Part shown: positions 42,708 through 57,219 of the stretch, piece after piece
How the letters are laid out: every line of letters starts with the position of its first letter
How positions within the stretch are numbered: the first letter of the stretch is position 1
Source of the DNA: Ptiloglossa arizonensis
Taxonomy: Eukaryota; Arthropoda; Insecta; Hymenoptera; Colletidae
Assembly (NCBI RefSeq): GCF_051014685.1
Contig: NW_027479758.1
Location: 1 to 64,000 of the forward strand
Reading direction: 5' to 3'
DNA: 64,000 bases
Notes under the pieces: generated by a model
The model's input: the letters and a program-made list of their open reading frames with translations, nothing else
What the model was told of the DNA's origin: nothing
Database searches by the model: none
Translations under genes and position numbers: made by a program

Positions 42708-44639
42708 GTTATACGTTATACGTTATACGTTATACGTTGTACGTTATACGTTGTACGTTATACGTTGTACGTTATACGTTGTACGTTATACGTTGAACGT
42801 TATACGTTATACGTTATACGTTATACGTTATACGTTATTCGTTATACGTTATACGTTATACGTTATACGTTATACGTTATACGTTATACGTTATACGTTA
42901 TACGTTATACGTTATACGTTATACGTTATACGGTATACGTTATGCGTTATACATTATACGTTATACGTTATACGTTATACGTTATACGGTATACGTTATA
43001 CGTTATGCGTTATACGTTATACGTTATACGTTATACGTTATACGTTTGACGTTATACGTTATACGGTATACGTTATGCGTTATACGCTATACGTTATGCG
43101 TTATAGGATATACGTTATGCGTTATAGGATATACGTTATACGTGATACGTTGTACGTTATACGTTATACGTTATACGTTATACGTTATACGTTATACCTT
43201 ATACGTTATACGTTATACGTTATACGTTATACGTTTTACGTTATACGTTATACGTTATACGTTATACATTATACGTTATACGTTATACGTTATACGTTAT
43301 ACGTTATACGTTATACGTTATTCGTTGTACGTTATACGTTATACGTTATACGTTATATGTTATACGTTACTCGTTATACGTAATATGTAATACGTTTTAC
43401 ATTATAAGTTATACGTTATACGTTATGCGTTATACGTTATACGTTATACGTTATACGTTATACGTTATACGTTTGACGTTATACGTTATATGTTATACGT
43501 TATACGTTATACGTTATACGTTGTACGTTATACGTTAAACGTTAGACGTTATACGTTATACGTTATACGTTATACGTTATACGTTATGCGTTATACGCTA
43601 TACGTTATGCGTTATAGGATATACGTTATACGTTACACGTTATACGTTATACGTTATACTTTATACGTTATACGTTATACGTTATACGTTATACGTTATA
43701 CGTTATACGTTATATGTTACGCGTTATACGCTATACGTAATGCGTTATAGGTCATACCTTATACGTGATACGTCATACGTTATACGTTATACGTTATACG
43801 TGATACGTTATACGTTATACGTTATACGTTATACGTTGTACGTTATACGTTAAACGTTAGACGTTATACGTTATACGTTATACGTTATACGTTATGCGTT
43901 ATACGCTATACGTTTTGCGTTATAGGATATACGTTATGCGTTATACGCTATACGTTATGCGTTATAGGATATACGTTATACGTTACACGTTATACGTTAT
44001 ACGTTATACTTTATACGTTATACGTTATACGTTATACGTTATACGTTATACGTTATATGTTACGCGTTATACGCTATACGTAATGCGTTATAGGTCATAC
44101 CTTATACGTGATACGTCATACGTTATACGTTATACGTTATACGTGATACGTTATACGTTATACGTTATACGTTATACGTTGTACGTTATACGTTAAACGT
44201 TAGACGTTATACGTTATACGTTATACGTTATACGTTATGCGTTATACGCTATACGTTATGCGTTATAGGATATACGTTATACGTTACACGTTATACGTTA
44301 TACGTTATACTTTATACGTTATACGTTATACGTTATACGTTATACGTCATACGTTATACGTTATACGTTATACGTTATACGTTATACGTTATACGTTATA
44401 CGTCATACGTTATACGTTATACGTTATACGTTATACGTGATACGTCATACGTTATACGTTATACGTGATACGTTATACGTTATACGTTATACGTTATACG
44501 TTGTACGTTATACGTTAAACGTTAGACGTTATATGTTATACGTTATACGTTGTACGTTATACGTTATATGTAATATGTAATACGTTATACGTTATACGCT
44601 ATACGTTATACGTTATACGTTGTACGTTATACGTTATAC
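42708..44639 (+). repeat. 5.06-kb spaced duplication, copy 2
   Basis: Partner of 37,640-39,578. Private changes include TTGAACG near 42,793 after the TTGTACG series and TTTTGCG near 43,912 where copy 1 has TTATGCG. Confidence 0.9.
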
Positions 44640-45060
44640 GTTATTCGTTATACGTTATACGTTATACGTTATACGTTATACGTTACTCGTTACACGTAAT
44701 ATGTAATACGTTTTACATTTTACGTTATTCGTTATACGTTATACGTTATACGTTATACGTTATACGTTATACGTTATACGTTATACGTTATACGTTATGC
44801 GTTATACGCTATACGTTATGTGTTATAGGATGTACGTTATACGTTATACGTTATACGTTATACGTTATACGATATACTTTATACGTTATACGTTATACGT
44901 TATACGTTATACGTTATATGTTATACGTTATACGTTATACGTTATACGTTGTACGTTATACGTTAAACGTTAGACGTTATAAGTTATACGTTATACGTTA
45001 TACGTTATACGTTATACGTTATACCTTATACGTTATACGTTGTACGTTATACGTTATACG
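44060..45060 (+). repeat. 2.2-kb spaced repeat, copy 1
   Basis: Order A (44,093), TTAAACG-TTAGACG, TTATAGG-ATATACG, F, TTTTACA, H with the private ATGTACG, TTATATG, TTAAACG-TTAGACG-TTATAAG. The same order occurs at 46,244-47,290. Offsets are 2,184 (block A at 44,093 and 46,277) and 2,233 (TTATAGG-ATGTACG, and the TTATATG near 44,918 and 47,151). Confidence 0.87.
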
Positions 45061-46243
45061 TTATATGTTATACGCTATACGTTATACGTTATACGTTATA
45101 CGTTATACGTTATACGTTATACGTTATACGTTATACGTTATACGTTATACGTTATACGTTATACGTTATACGTTATACGTTATACGTTATACGTTATACG
45201 TTATACGTTATACCTTATACGTTATACGTTATACGTTATACGTTATACGTTATACGTTATACGTTATACGTTATACGTTATACGTTATACGTTATACGTT
45301 ATACGTTATACGTTATACGTTATACGTTATACGTTATACGTTATACGTTATACGTTATACGTTATACGTTATACGTTATACGTTATACGTTATACGTTAT
45401 ACGTTATACGTTATGCGTTATACGCGATACGTTATGCGTTATAGGTCATACCTTATACGTGATACGTCATACGTTATACGTTATACGTTATACGTTATAC
45501 GTTATTCGTTATACGTTATACGTTATACGTTATACGTTATACGTTATACGTTATACGTTATACGTTATACGTTATACGTTATACGTTATACGTTATACGT
45601 TATACGTTATACGTTATACGTAATACGTTATACGTTATACGTTATACGTTGTACGTTATACGTTGTACGTTATACGTTATACGTTATACGTTATACGGTA
45701 TACGTTATGCGTTATACGTTATACGTTATACGTTATACGTTATACGTTATACGTTATACGGTATACGTTATACGTTATGCGTTATACGTTATACGTTATA
45801 CGTTATACGTTATACGTTTGACGTTTGACGTTATACGTTATACGGTATACGTTATGCGTTATACGCTATACGTTATGCGTTATAGGATATACGTTATGCG
45901 TTATAGGATATACGTTATACGTGATACGTTGTACGTTATACGTTATACGTTATACGTTATACGTTATACGTTATACCTTATACGTTATACGTTATACGTT
46001 ATACGTTATACGTTTTACGTTATACGTTATACGTTATACGTTATACGTTGTACGTTATACGTTAAACGTTAGACGTTATACGTTATACGTTATACGTTAT
46101 ACGTTATACGTTATGCGTTATACGCTATACGTTATGCGTTATAGGATATACGTTATACGTTACACGTTATACGTTATACGTTATACTTTATACGTTATAC
46201 GTTATACGTTATACGTTATACGTTATACGTTATACGTTATATG

Positions 46244-47290
46244 TTACGCGTTATACGCTATACGTAATGCGTTATAGGTCATACCTTATACGTGATACGT
46301 CATACGTTATACGTTATACGTTATACGTGATACGTTATACGTTATACGTTATACGTTATACGTTGTACGTTATACGTTAAACGTTAGACGTTATACGTTA
46401 TACGTTATACGTTATACGTTATGCGTTATACGCTATACGTTATGCGTTATAGGATATACGTTATACGTTACACGTTATACGTTATACGTTATACTTTATA
46501 CGTTATACGTTATACGTTATACGTTATACGTCATACGTTATACGTTATACGTTATACGTTATACGTTATACGTTATACGTTATACGTCATACGTTATACG
46601 TTATACGTTATACGTTATACGTTATACGTTATACGTTATACGTCATACGTTATACGTTATACGTTATACGTTATACGTGATACGTCATACGTTATACGTT
46701 ATACGTGATACGTTATACGTTATACGTTATACGTTATACGTTGTACGTTATACGTTAAACGTTAGACGTTATATGTTATACGTTATACGTTGTACGTTAT
46801 ACGTTATATGTAATATGTAATACGTTATACGTTATACGCTATACGTTATACGTTATACGTTGTACGTTTTACGTTATACGTTATTCGTTATACGTTATAC
46901 GTTATACGTTATACGTTATACGTTACTCGTTACACGTAATATGTAATACGTTTTACATTTTACGTTACTCGTTATACGTTATACGTTATACGTTATACGT
47001 TATACGTTATACGTTATACGTTATACGTTATGCGTTATACGCTATACGTTATGTGTTATAGGATGTACGTTATACGTTATACGTTATACGTTATACGTTA
47101 TACGATATACTTTATACGTTATACGTTATACGTTATACGTTATACGTTATATGTTATACGTTATACGTTATACGTTATACGTTGTACGTTATACGTTAAA
47201 CGTTAGACGTTATAAGTTATACGTTATACGTTATACGTTATACGTTATACGTTATACCTTATACGTTATACGTTGTACGTTATACGTTAT
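46244..47290 (+). repeat. 2.2-kb spaced repeat, copy 2
   Basis: Partner of 44,060-45,060, 49 bp longer through extra whole units around a second and third TCATACG (46,530-46,650). It has TTACTCG where copy 1 has TTATTCG after TTTTACA. Confidence 0.87.
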
Positions 47291-48439
47291 ACGTTATATG
47301 TTATACGTTATACGTTATACGTTATACGTTATACGTTATACGTTATACGTTATACGTTATACGTTATACGTTATACGTTATACGTTATACGTTATACGTT
47401 ATACGTTATACGTTATACTTTATACCTTATACGTTATACGTTATACGTTATACGTTATACGTTATACGTTATACGTTATACGTTATACGTTATACGTTAT
47501 ACGTTATACGTTATACGTTATACGTTATACGTTATACGTTATACGTTATACGTTATACGTTATACGTTATACGTTATACGTTATGCGTTATACGCTATAC
47601 GTTATGCATTATAGGTCATACCTTATACGTGATACGTCATACGTTATACGTTATACGTTATACGTTATACGTTATTCGTTATACGTTATACGTTATACGT
47701 TATACGTTATACGTTATACGTTATACGTTATACGTTATACGTTATACGTTATACGTTATACGTTATACGTTATACGTTATACGTTATACGTTATACGTTA
47801 TACGTTATACGTTATACGTTATACGTTATACGTTATACGTTATACGTTATACGTCATACGTTATACGTTATACGTTATACGTTATAAGTTATACGTTATA
47901 CGTTATACGTTATACGTTATACATTATGCGTTGTACGCTATACGTAATGCGTTATAGGTCATACCTTATACGTGATACGTCATACGTTATACGTTTTACG
48001 TTATACGTTATACGTTATACGTTATACGTTATACGTTATACGTTATACGTTTTAAGTTATTCGTTATACGTTATACGTTATACGTTATACGTTATACGTT
48101 ATACGTTATACGTTATACGCTATACGTTATACGTTATACGTTATACGTTATACGTTATACGTTATAAGTTATACGTTATACGTTATACGTTATAGGTCAT
48201 ACCTTATACGTGATACGTCATACGTTATACGTTATACGTTATACGTTATTCGTTATACGTTATACGTTATACGTTATACGTTATACGTTATACGTTATAC
48301 GTTATACGTTATACGTTATACGTTATACGTTATACGTTATACGTTATACGTTATACGTTATACGTTATACGTTATACGTTATACGTTATACGTTATACGT
48401 TATACGTTATACGTTATACGTTATACGTCATACGTTATA

Positions 48440-50340
48440 CGTTATACGTTATACGTTTTACGTTATACGTTGTACGTTATACGTTGTACGTTATACGTTG
48501 TACGTTATACGTTGTTCGTTATACGTTGTACGTTATACGTTGTACGTTATACGTTCTACGTTATACGTTATACGTTATACGTTATACGTTATACGTTATA
48601 CGTTATACGTTATACGTTATACGTTATACGTTATACGTAATACGTTATACGTTATACGTTATGCGTTATACGCTATACGTTATGCGTTATAGGATATACG
48701 TTATACGTTATACGTTATACGTTAGACGTTATACGTTATACGTTATACGTTATACGTTATACGTTACACGTTATACGTTATACGTTATACGTTATACGTT
48801 ATACGTTATACGTTATACGTTATACGTTATACGTTATACGTTATACGTTATACGTTATACGTTATACGTTATACGTTATACGTTTTACGTTATACGTTAT
48901 ACGTTATACGTTATACGTTATACGTTATACGTTATACGTTATAAGTTATTCGTTATACGTTATACGTTATACGTTATACGTTATACGTTATACGTTATAC
49001 GTTATACGTTATACGTTATACGTTATACGTTATACGTTATACGTTATACGTTATACGTTATACGTTATACGTTATACGTCATACGTTATACGTTATACGT
49101 TATACCTTATAAGTTATACGTTATACGTTATACGTTATACGTTATACGTTATACGTTATACGTTATACGTTATACGTTATACGTTATACGTTTTACGTTA
49201 TACGTTATACGTTATACGTTATACGTTATACGTTATACGTTATACGTTATACGTTATACGTTATACGTTATACGTTATACGTTATACGTTATACGTTATA
49301 CGTTATACGTTATACGTTATACGTTATACGTTATACGTTATACGTTATACGTTATACGTTATACGTTATACGTTATACGTTATACGTTATACGTCATACG
49401 TTATACGTTATACGTTATACGTTTTACGTTATACGTTGTACGTTATACGTTGTACGTTATACGTTGTACGTTATACGTTGTTCGTTATACGTTGTACGTT
49501 ATACGTTGTACGTTATACGTTCTACGTTATACGTTATACGTTATACGTTATACGTTATACGTTATACGTTATACGTTATACGTTATACGTTATACGTTAT
49601 ACGTTATACGTTATGCGTTATACGCTATACGTTATGCGTTATAGGATATACGTTATACGTTATACGTTATACGTTATACGTTATATGTTATACGTTATAC
49701 GTTATACGTTATACGTTACACGTTATACGTTATACGTTATACGTTATACGTTATACGTTATACGTTATACGTTATACGTTATACGTTATACGTTATACGT
49801 TATACGTTATACGTTATACGTTATACGTTATACGTTTTACGTTATACGTTATACGTTATACGTTATACGTTATACGTTATACGTTATACGTTATAAGTTA
49901 TTCGTTATACGTTATACGTTATACGTTATACGTTATACGTTATACGTTATACGTTATACGTTATACGTTATACGTTATACGTTATACGTTATACGTTATA
50001 CGTTATACGTTATACGTTATACGTTATACGTCATACGTTATACGTTATACGTTATACGTTATAAGTTATACGTTATACGTTATAGGTTATACGTTATACG
50101 TTATACGTTATACGTTATACGTTATACGTTATACGTTATACGTTTTACGTTATACGTTATACGTTATACGTTATACGTTATACGTTATACGTTATACGTT
50201 ATAAGTTATTCGTTATACGTTATACGTTATACGTTATACGTTATACGTTATACGTTATACGTTATACGTTATACGCTATACGTTATACGTTATACGTTAT
50301 ACGTTATACGTTATAAGTTATAAGTTATACGTTATACGTT
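48440..50340 (+). repeat. 952-bp tandem higher-order repeat, two copies
   Basis: A string of TTTTACG, TTGTACG (several at 14-bp spacing), TTGTTCG, TTGTACG, TTCTACG, TTATGCG-CTATACG-TTATGCG-TTATAGG, TTACACG, TTTTACG and TTATAAG-TTATTCG occurs from 48,440 and again from about 49,392. The TTATAAG-TTATTCG landmark near 48,943 recurs 952 bp (136 units) later. A TTAGACG at 48,723 in copy 1 is absent from copy 2, which has TTATATG near 49,682. Confidence 0.87.
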
Positions 50341-50849
50341 ATACGTTATAGGTCATACCTTATACGTGATACGTCATACGTTATACGTTATACGTTATAC
50401 GTTATTCGTTATACGTTATACGTTATACGTTATACGTTATACGTTATACGTTATACGTTATACGTTATACGTTATACGTTATACGTTATACGTTATACGT
50501 TATACGTTATACGTTAAACGTTATACGTTATACGTTATACGTTATACGTTAAACGCTATACGTTATACGTTATACGTTATACGTTATACGTTATACGTTA
50601 TACGTTATACGTTATACGTTATACGTTATACGTTATACGTTATACGTTATACGTTATACGTTATACGTTATACGTTATACGTTATACGTTATACGTTATA
50701 CGTTATACGTTATACGTTATACGTTATACGTTATACGTTATACGTTATACGTTATACGTTATACGTTATACGTTATACGTCATACGTTATACGTTATACG
50801 TTATACGTTATAAGTTATACGTTATACGTTATACGTTATACGTTATACA

Positions 50850-51800
50850 TTATGCGTTATACGCTATACGTAATGCGTTATAGGTCATACCTTATACGTG
50901 ATACGTCATACGTTATACGTTATAGGTTATACGTTATACGTTATACGTTATACGTCATACGTTATACGTTATAGGTTATACGTTATACGTTATACGTTAT
51001 ACGGTATACGTTATGCGATATACATTATACGTTATACGTTATACGTTATACGTTATACGTTATACGTTATACGTTATACGTTTGACGTTATACGTTATAC
51101 GGTATACGTTATACGTTATGCGTTATACGTTATACGTTATACGTTATACGTTATACGTTTGACGTTATACGTTATACGGTATACGTTATGCGTTATACGC
51201 TATACGTTATGCGTTATAGGATATGCGTTATACGTGATACGTTGTACGTTATTCGTTATACGTTATACGTTATAGGTTATACGTTATACGTTATACGTTA
51301 TACGTTATACGTTATACGTTATACGTTATACCTTATACGTTATACGTTATACGTTATACGTTATACGTCATACGTTATACGTTATACGTTAGACGTTATA
51401 GGTTATACGTAATACGTAATACGTTATACGTTATACGTTATACGTTACACGTTATACGTTATACGTTATACGTTATAAGTTATACGTTATACGTTATACG
51501 TTATACGTTACACGTTATACGTTATACGTTATACGTTATACGTTATACGTTATACGTTATAGGTTATACGTTATACGTCATACGTTATACGTTATACGTT
51601 AGACGTTATAGGTTATACGTAATACGTAATACGTTATACGTTATACGTTATACGTTATACGTTACACGTTATACGTTATACGTTATACGTTATACGTTAT
51701 ACGTTATACGTTATACGTAATACGTTATACGTTATACATTGTACGTTATACGTTAAACGTTGGACGTTATATGTTATACGTTATACGTTGTACGTTATAC
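50850..51800 (+). repeat. 1,183-bp tandem higher-order repeat, copy 1
   Basis: Order: A, TTATAGG, TCATACG, TTATAGG, GTATACG-TTATGCG-ATATACA, TTTGACG, E-like string, TTATAGG, TCATACG, TTAGACG-TTATAGG, TAATACG doublet (twice), TTATACA-TTGTACG-TTAAACG-TTGGACG. Offsets to copy 2 fall from 1,183 (50,883 and 52,066) to 1,099 (51,389 and 52,488; 51,599 and 52,698) and 1,092 (TTGGACG at 51,760 and 52,852), all multiples of 7. Confidence 0.89.
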
Positions 51801-52032
51801 GTTATATGTAATATGTAATACGTTATACGTTATACGCTAAACGTTATACGTTACACGTTATACGTTAAACGTTATGCGTTATACGTTATACGTTATACGT
51901 TATACGTTATACGTTATACGTTACACGTTATACGTTATACGTTATACGTTATACGTTATACGTTATACGTTATACGTTATACGTTATACGTTATAAGTTA
52001 TACGTTATACGTTATACGTTATACGTTATACA

Positions 52033-52892
52033 TTATGCGTTATACGCTATACGTAATGCGTTATAGGTCATACCTTATACGTGAAACGTCATACGTTATA
52101 CGTTATAGGTTATACGTTATACGTTATACGTTATACGTCATACGTTATACGTTATAGGTTATACGTTATACGTTATACGTTATACGGTATACGTTATGCG
52201 ATATACATTATACGTTATACGTTATACGTTATACGTTATACGTTATACGTTATACGTTATACGTTTGACGTTATACGTTATACGGTATACGTTATGCGTT
52301 ATACGCTATACGTTATGCGTTATAGGATATACGTTATACGTGATACGTTGTACGTTATTCGTTATACGTCATACGTTATAGGTTATACGTTATACGTTAT
52401 ACGTTATACGTTATACGTTATACGTTATACCGTATACGTTATACGTTATACGTTATACGTTATACGTCATACGTTATACGTTATACGTTAGACGTTATAG
52501 GTTATACGTAATACGTAATACGTTATACGTTATACGTTATACGTTACACGTTATACGTTATACGTTATACGTTATAAGTTATACGTTATACGTTATACGT
52601 TATACGTTACACGTTATACGTTATACGTTATACGTTATACGTTATACGTTATACGTTATAGGTTATACGTTATACGTCATACGTTATACGTTATACGTTA
52701 GACGTTATAGGTTATACGTAATACGTAATACGTTATACGTTATACGTTATACGTTATACGTTACACGTTATACGTTATACGTTATACGTTATACGTTATA
52801 CGTTATACGTTATACGTTATACGTTATACATTGTACGTTATACGTTAAACGTTGGACGTTATATGTTATACGTTATACGTTGTACGTTATAC
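52033..52892 (+). repeat. 1,183-bp tandem higher-order repeat, copy 2
   Basis: Partner of 50,850-51,800, shorter by 12-13 units, mostly through loss of one TTTGACG-GTATACG string. Private changes include TGAAACG in block A and TTATACC-GTATACG near 52,430. Confidence 0.89.
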
Positions 52893-55112
52893 GTTATACG
52901 TTATAGGTTATACGTTATACGTTATACGTTATACGTTATACGTTATACGTTATACGTTATACGTTATACGTTATACGTTATACGTTATACGTTATACGTT
53001 ACACGTTATACGTTATGCGTTATACGCTATACGTTATGCGTTATAGGATATACGTTATACGTTACACGTTATACGTTATACGTTATACTTTATACGTTAT
53101 ACGTTATACGTTATACGTTATACGTTATACGTTATACGTTATATGTTATGCGTTATACGTTATATGTAATGCGTTTTACGTTATAAGTTATACGTTATAC
53201 GTTATACGTTATACGTTATACGTTACTCGTTACACGTAATATGTAATACGTTTTACGTTTTACGTTATTCGTTATACGTTATACGTTATACGTTATACGT
53301 TATACGTTATACGTTATACGTTACTCGTTATACGTAATATGTAATGCGTTTTACGTTATAAGTTATACGTTATACGTTATACGTTATACGTTATACGTTA
53401 CTCGTTACACGTAATATGTAATACGTTTTACGTTTTACGTTATTCGTTATACGTTATACGTTATACGTTATACGTTATACGTTATACGTTATACGTTATA
53501 CGTTATACGTTATGCGTTATACGCTATACGTTATGTGTTATAGGATATACGTTATACGTTATACGTTACTCGTTACACGTAATATGTAATACGTTTTACG
53601 TTTTACGTTATTCGTTATACGTTATACGTTATACGTTATACGTTATACGTTATACGTTATACGTTATACGTTATACGTTATACGTTATGCGTTATACGCT
53701 ATACGTTATGTGTTATAGGATATACGTTATACGTTATACGTTATACGTTATACGTTATACGATATACTTTATACGTTATACGTTATACGTTATACGTTAT
53801 ACGTTATATGTTATACGTTATACGTTATACGTTATATGTTATACGTTATACGTTATACGTTATACGTTGTACGTTATACGTTAAACGTTAGACGTTGTAC
53901 GTTATACGTTATACGTTATACGTTATACGTTGTACGTTATACGTTATACGTTATACGTTATACGTTATACGTTATACGTTATACGTTATACGTTATACGT
54001 TATACGTTATACGTTATACGTTATACGTTATACGTTATACGTTATACGTTATACGTTATACGTTATACGTTATACGTTATACGTTATACGTTATACGTTA
54101 TACGTTATACGTTATACGTTATACGTTATACGTTATACGTTATACGTTATACGTTATACGTTATACGTTATACGTTATACTGTATACGTTATACGTTATG
54201 CGTTATACGTTATACGTTATACGTTATACGTTATACGTTTGACGTTATACGTTATACGGTATACGTTATGCGTTATACGATATACGTTATGCGTTATAGG
54301 ATATACGTTATGCGTTATAGGATATACGTTATACGGTATACGTTATGCGTTATACGATATACGTTATGCGTTATAGGATATACGTTATACGTTATAGGAT
54401 ATACGTTATACGTGATACGTTGTACGTTATACGTTATACGTTGTACGTTATACGTTATACCTTATACGTTATACGCTATACGTTATACGTAATACGTTAT
54501 ACGTTATACGTTATACGTTACACGTTATACGTTATACGTTATACGTTATACGTTATACGTTATACGTTTGACGTTATACGTTATACGGTATACGTTATAC
54601 GTTATGCGTTATACGTTATACGTTATACGTTATACGTTATACGTTATACGTTATACGTTATACGTTATACGTTTGACGTTATACGTTATACGGTATACGT
54701 TATACGTTATACGTTAAACGTTATACGTTATACGTTATTCGTTGTACGTTATACGTTATACGTTATACGTTATACGTTATATGTTAAACGTTACTCGTTA
54801 TACGTAATATGTAATACGTTTTACGTTATAAGTTATACGTTATACGTTATACGTTATACGTTATACGTTATACGTTATACGTTATACGTTATACGTTATA
54901 CGTTATACGTTATACGTTATACGTTATACGTTATACGGTATACGTTATGCGTTATACATTATACGTTATACGTTATACGTTATACGTTATACGTTATACG
55001 TTATACGTTTGACGTTATACGTTATACGGTATACGTTATACGTTATGCGTTATACGTTATACGTTATACGTTATACGTTATACGTTTGACGTTATACGTT
55101 ATACGGTATACG

Positions 55113-55196
55113 TTATGCGTTATACGCTATACGTTATGCGTTATAGGATATACGTTATGCGTTATAGGATATACGTTATACGTGATACGTTGTACG
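55113..55196 (+). repeat. Variant block E, type copy (12 units)
   Basis: Units in order: TTATGCG, consensus, CTATACG, TTATGCG, TTATAGG, ATATACG, TTATGCG, TTATAGG, ATATACG, consensus, TGATACG, TTGTACG. It is usually preceded by TTTGACG, two consensus units and GTATACG. Other copies start at 24,776, 25,300, 28,808, 29,332, 32,398, 38,019, 43,073, 45,852, 55,666, 56,464, 57,220, 59,677 and 62,176, with a TTACGCG-led form at 27,218 and 31,208. In zone VI from 55,666 the third unit is often ATATACG instead of CTATACG, a subtype marker. Confidence 0.9.
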
Positions 55197-57219
55197 TTAT
55201 ACGTTATACGTTATACGTTATACGTTATACGTTATACGTTATACGTTATACGTTATACGTTATACGTTATTCGTTACGCGTTATACGTTATACGTTATAC
55301 GTTATGCGTTATACGTTATGCGTTATACGTTATACGTTATACGTTGTTCGTTATACGTTATGCGTTGTACGTTATGCGTTATACGTTATACGTTATACGT
55401 TGTTCGTTATACGTTGTACGTTATACGTTGTACGTTATACGTTATACGTTATACGTTATACGTTATACGTTATACGTTATACGATATACGTTATACGTTA
55501 TACGTTATACGTTATACGTTATACGGTATACGTTATACGTTATACGTTATACGTTATACGTTTGACGTTATACGTTATACGGTATACGTTATACGTTATG
55601 CGTTATACGTTATACGTTATACGTTATACGTTATACGTTTGACGTTATACGTTATACGGTATACGTTATGCGTTATACGATATACGTTATGCGTTATAGG
55701 ATATACGTTATGCGTTATAGGATATACGTTATACGTGATACGTTGTACGTTATACGTTATACGTTGTACGTTATACGTTATACGTTATACGTTATACGCT
55801 ATACGTTATACGTAATACGTTATACGTTATACGTTATACGTTACACGTTATACGTTATACGTTATACGTTATACGTTGTACGTTATACGTTGTACGTTAT
55901 ACGTTATACGTTATACGTTATACGTTATACGTTATACGTTATACGTTATACGTTATACGTTATACGTTATACGTTATACGTTATACGTTATACGTTATAC
56001 GTTATACGTTTTACGTTATACGTTATACGTTATACGTTATACATTATACGTTATACGTTATACGTTATACGTTATACGTTATACGTTATACGTTATACGT
56101 TATTCGTTGTACGTTATACGTTATACGTTATACGTTATATGTTAAACGTTACTCGTTATACGTAATATGTAATACGTTTTACGTTATAAGTTATACATTA
56201 TACGTTATACGTTATACGTTATACGTTATACGTTATACGTTATACGTTATACGTTATACGTTATACGTTATACGGTATACGTTATGCGTTATACATTATA
56301 CGTTATACGTTATACGTTATACGTTATACGTTATACGTTATACGTTATACGTTATACGTTTGACGTTATACGTTATACGGTATACGTTATACGTTATGCG
56401 TTATACGTTATACGTTATACGTTATACGTTATACGTTTGACGTTATACGTTATACTGTATACGTTATGCGTTATACGCTATACGTTATGCGTTATAGGAT
56501 ATACGTTATGCGTTATAGGATATACGTTATACGTGATACGTTGTACGTTATACGTTATACGTTATACGTTATACGTTATACGTTATACGTTATACGTTAT
56601 ACGTTATACGTTATACGTTATACGTTATACGTTATACGTTATACGTTTTACGTTATACGTTATACGTTATACGTTATACGTTATACGTTATACGTTATAC
56701 GTTATACGTTATACGTTATTCGTTATACGTTATGCGTTATACGTTATACGTTATACGTTATACGTTATACGTTATACGTTATACGTTATACGTTATACGT
56801 TATACGTTATACGTTATACGTTATACGTTATACGTTATACGTTATACGTTATACGTTATACGTTATACGTTATTCGTTACGCGTTATACGTTATACGTTA
56901 TACGTTATGCGTTATACGTTATGCGTTATACGTTATACGTTATACGTTGTTCGTTATACGTTGTACGTTATACGTTGTACGTTATACGTTATACGTTATA
57001 CGTTATACGTTATACGTTATACGTTATACGTTATACGATGTACGTTATACGTTATACGTTATACGTTATACGTTATACGGTATACGTTATACGTTATACG
57101 TTATACGTTATACGTTTGACGTTATACGTTATACGGTATACGTTATACGTTATGCGTTATACGCTATACGTTATACGTTATACGTTATACGTTTGACGTT
57201 ATACGTTATACGGTATACG

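Larger units (their letters stand above)
32691..47960 (+). repeat. Zone IV: array rich in blocks A, F and H
   Basis: Blocks A, F and H alternate with long perfect runs. F copies start at 34,673, 35,646, 36,689, 39,440, 39,615, 40,112, 40,609, 40,784, 44,501 and 46,741, so between 39.4 and 40.9 kb F recurs at 175-500 bp. Blocks of E type occur only as islands near 38,019, 43,073 and 45,852. The zone contains repeats with offsets of 980, 1,071, about 2,200 and about 5,060 bp, the strictest 14-bp dimer stretch, and the longest perfect run I found. Stretches outside the paired copies (32.7-34.5, 36.2-37.6 and 39.6-42.7 kb) hold the same blocks in looser order. Confidence 0.82.
47961..53000 (+). 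repeat. Zone V: short tandem higher-order repeats
   Basis: Two local tandem families fill this zone: a 952-bp pair at about 48.4-50.3 kb marked by TTGTACG, TTGTTCG and TTCTACG units and by TTATAAG-TTATTCG, and a 1,183-bp pair at about 50.8-52.9 kb marked by block A, TTAGACG-TTATAGG, TAATACG doublets and a TTGGACG unit. Block A appears in a shortened form (TTATAGG, TCATACC, TTATACG, TGATACG, TCATACG) at 48,195 and 50,350 and in full near 50,850 and 52,033, the last with a TGAAACG unit in place of TGATACG. Confidence 0.8.

Noticed and set aside
40956..43049. Open frame of about 697 codons, and many others of 60-670 codons on the plus strand
   Set aside because: They only repeat L-Y-V-I-R-Y-T, overlap in all three frames, start at whichever variant makes ATG, GTG or TTG, and end at whichever variant makes a stop. 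There is no promoter, start context, domain or codon bias beyond the 7-bp motif.
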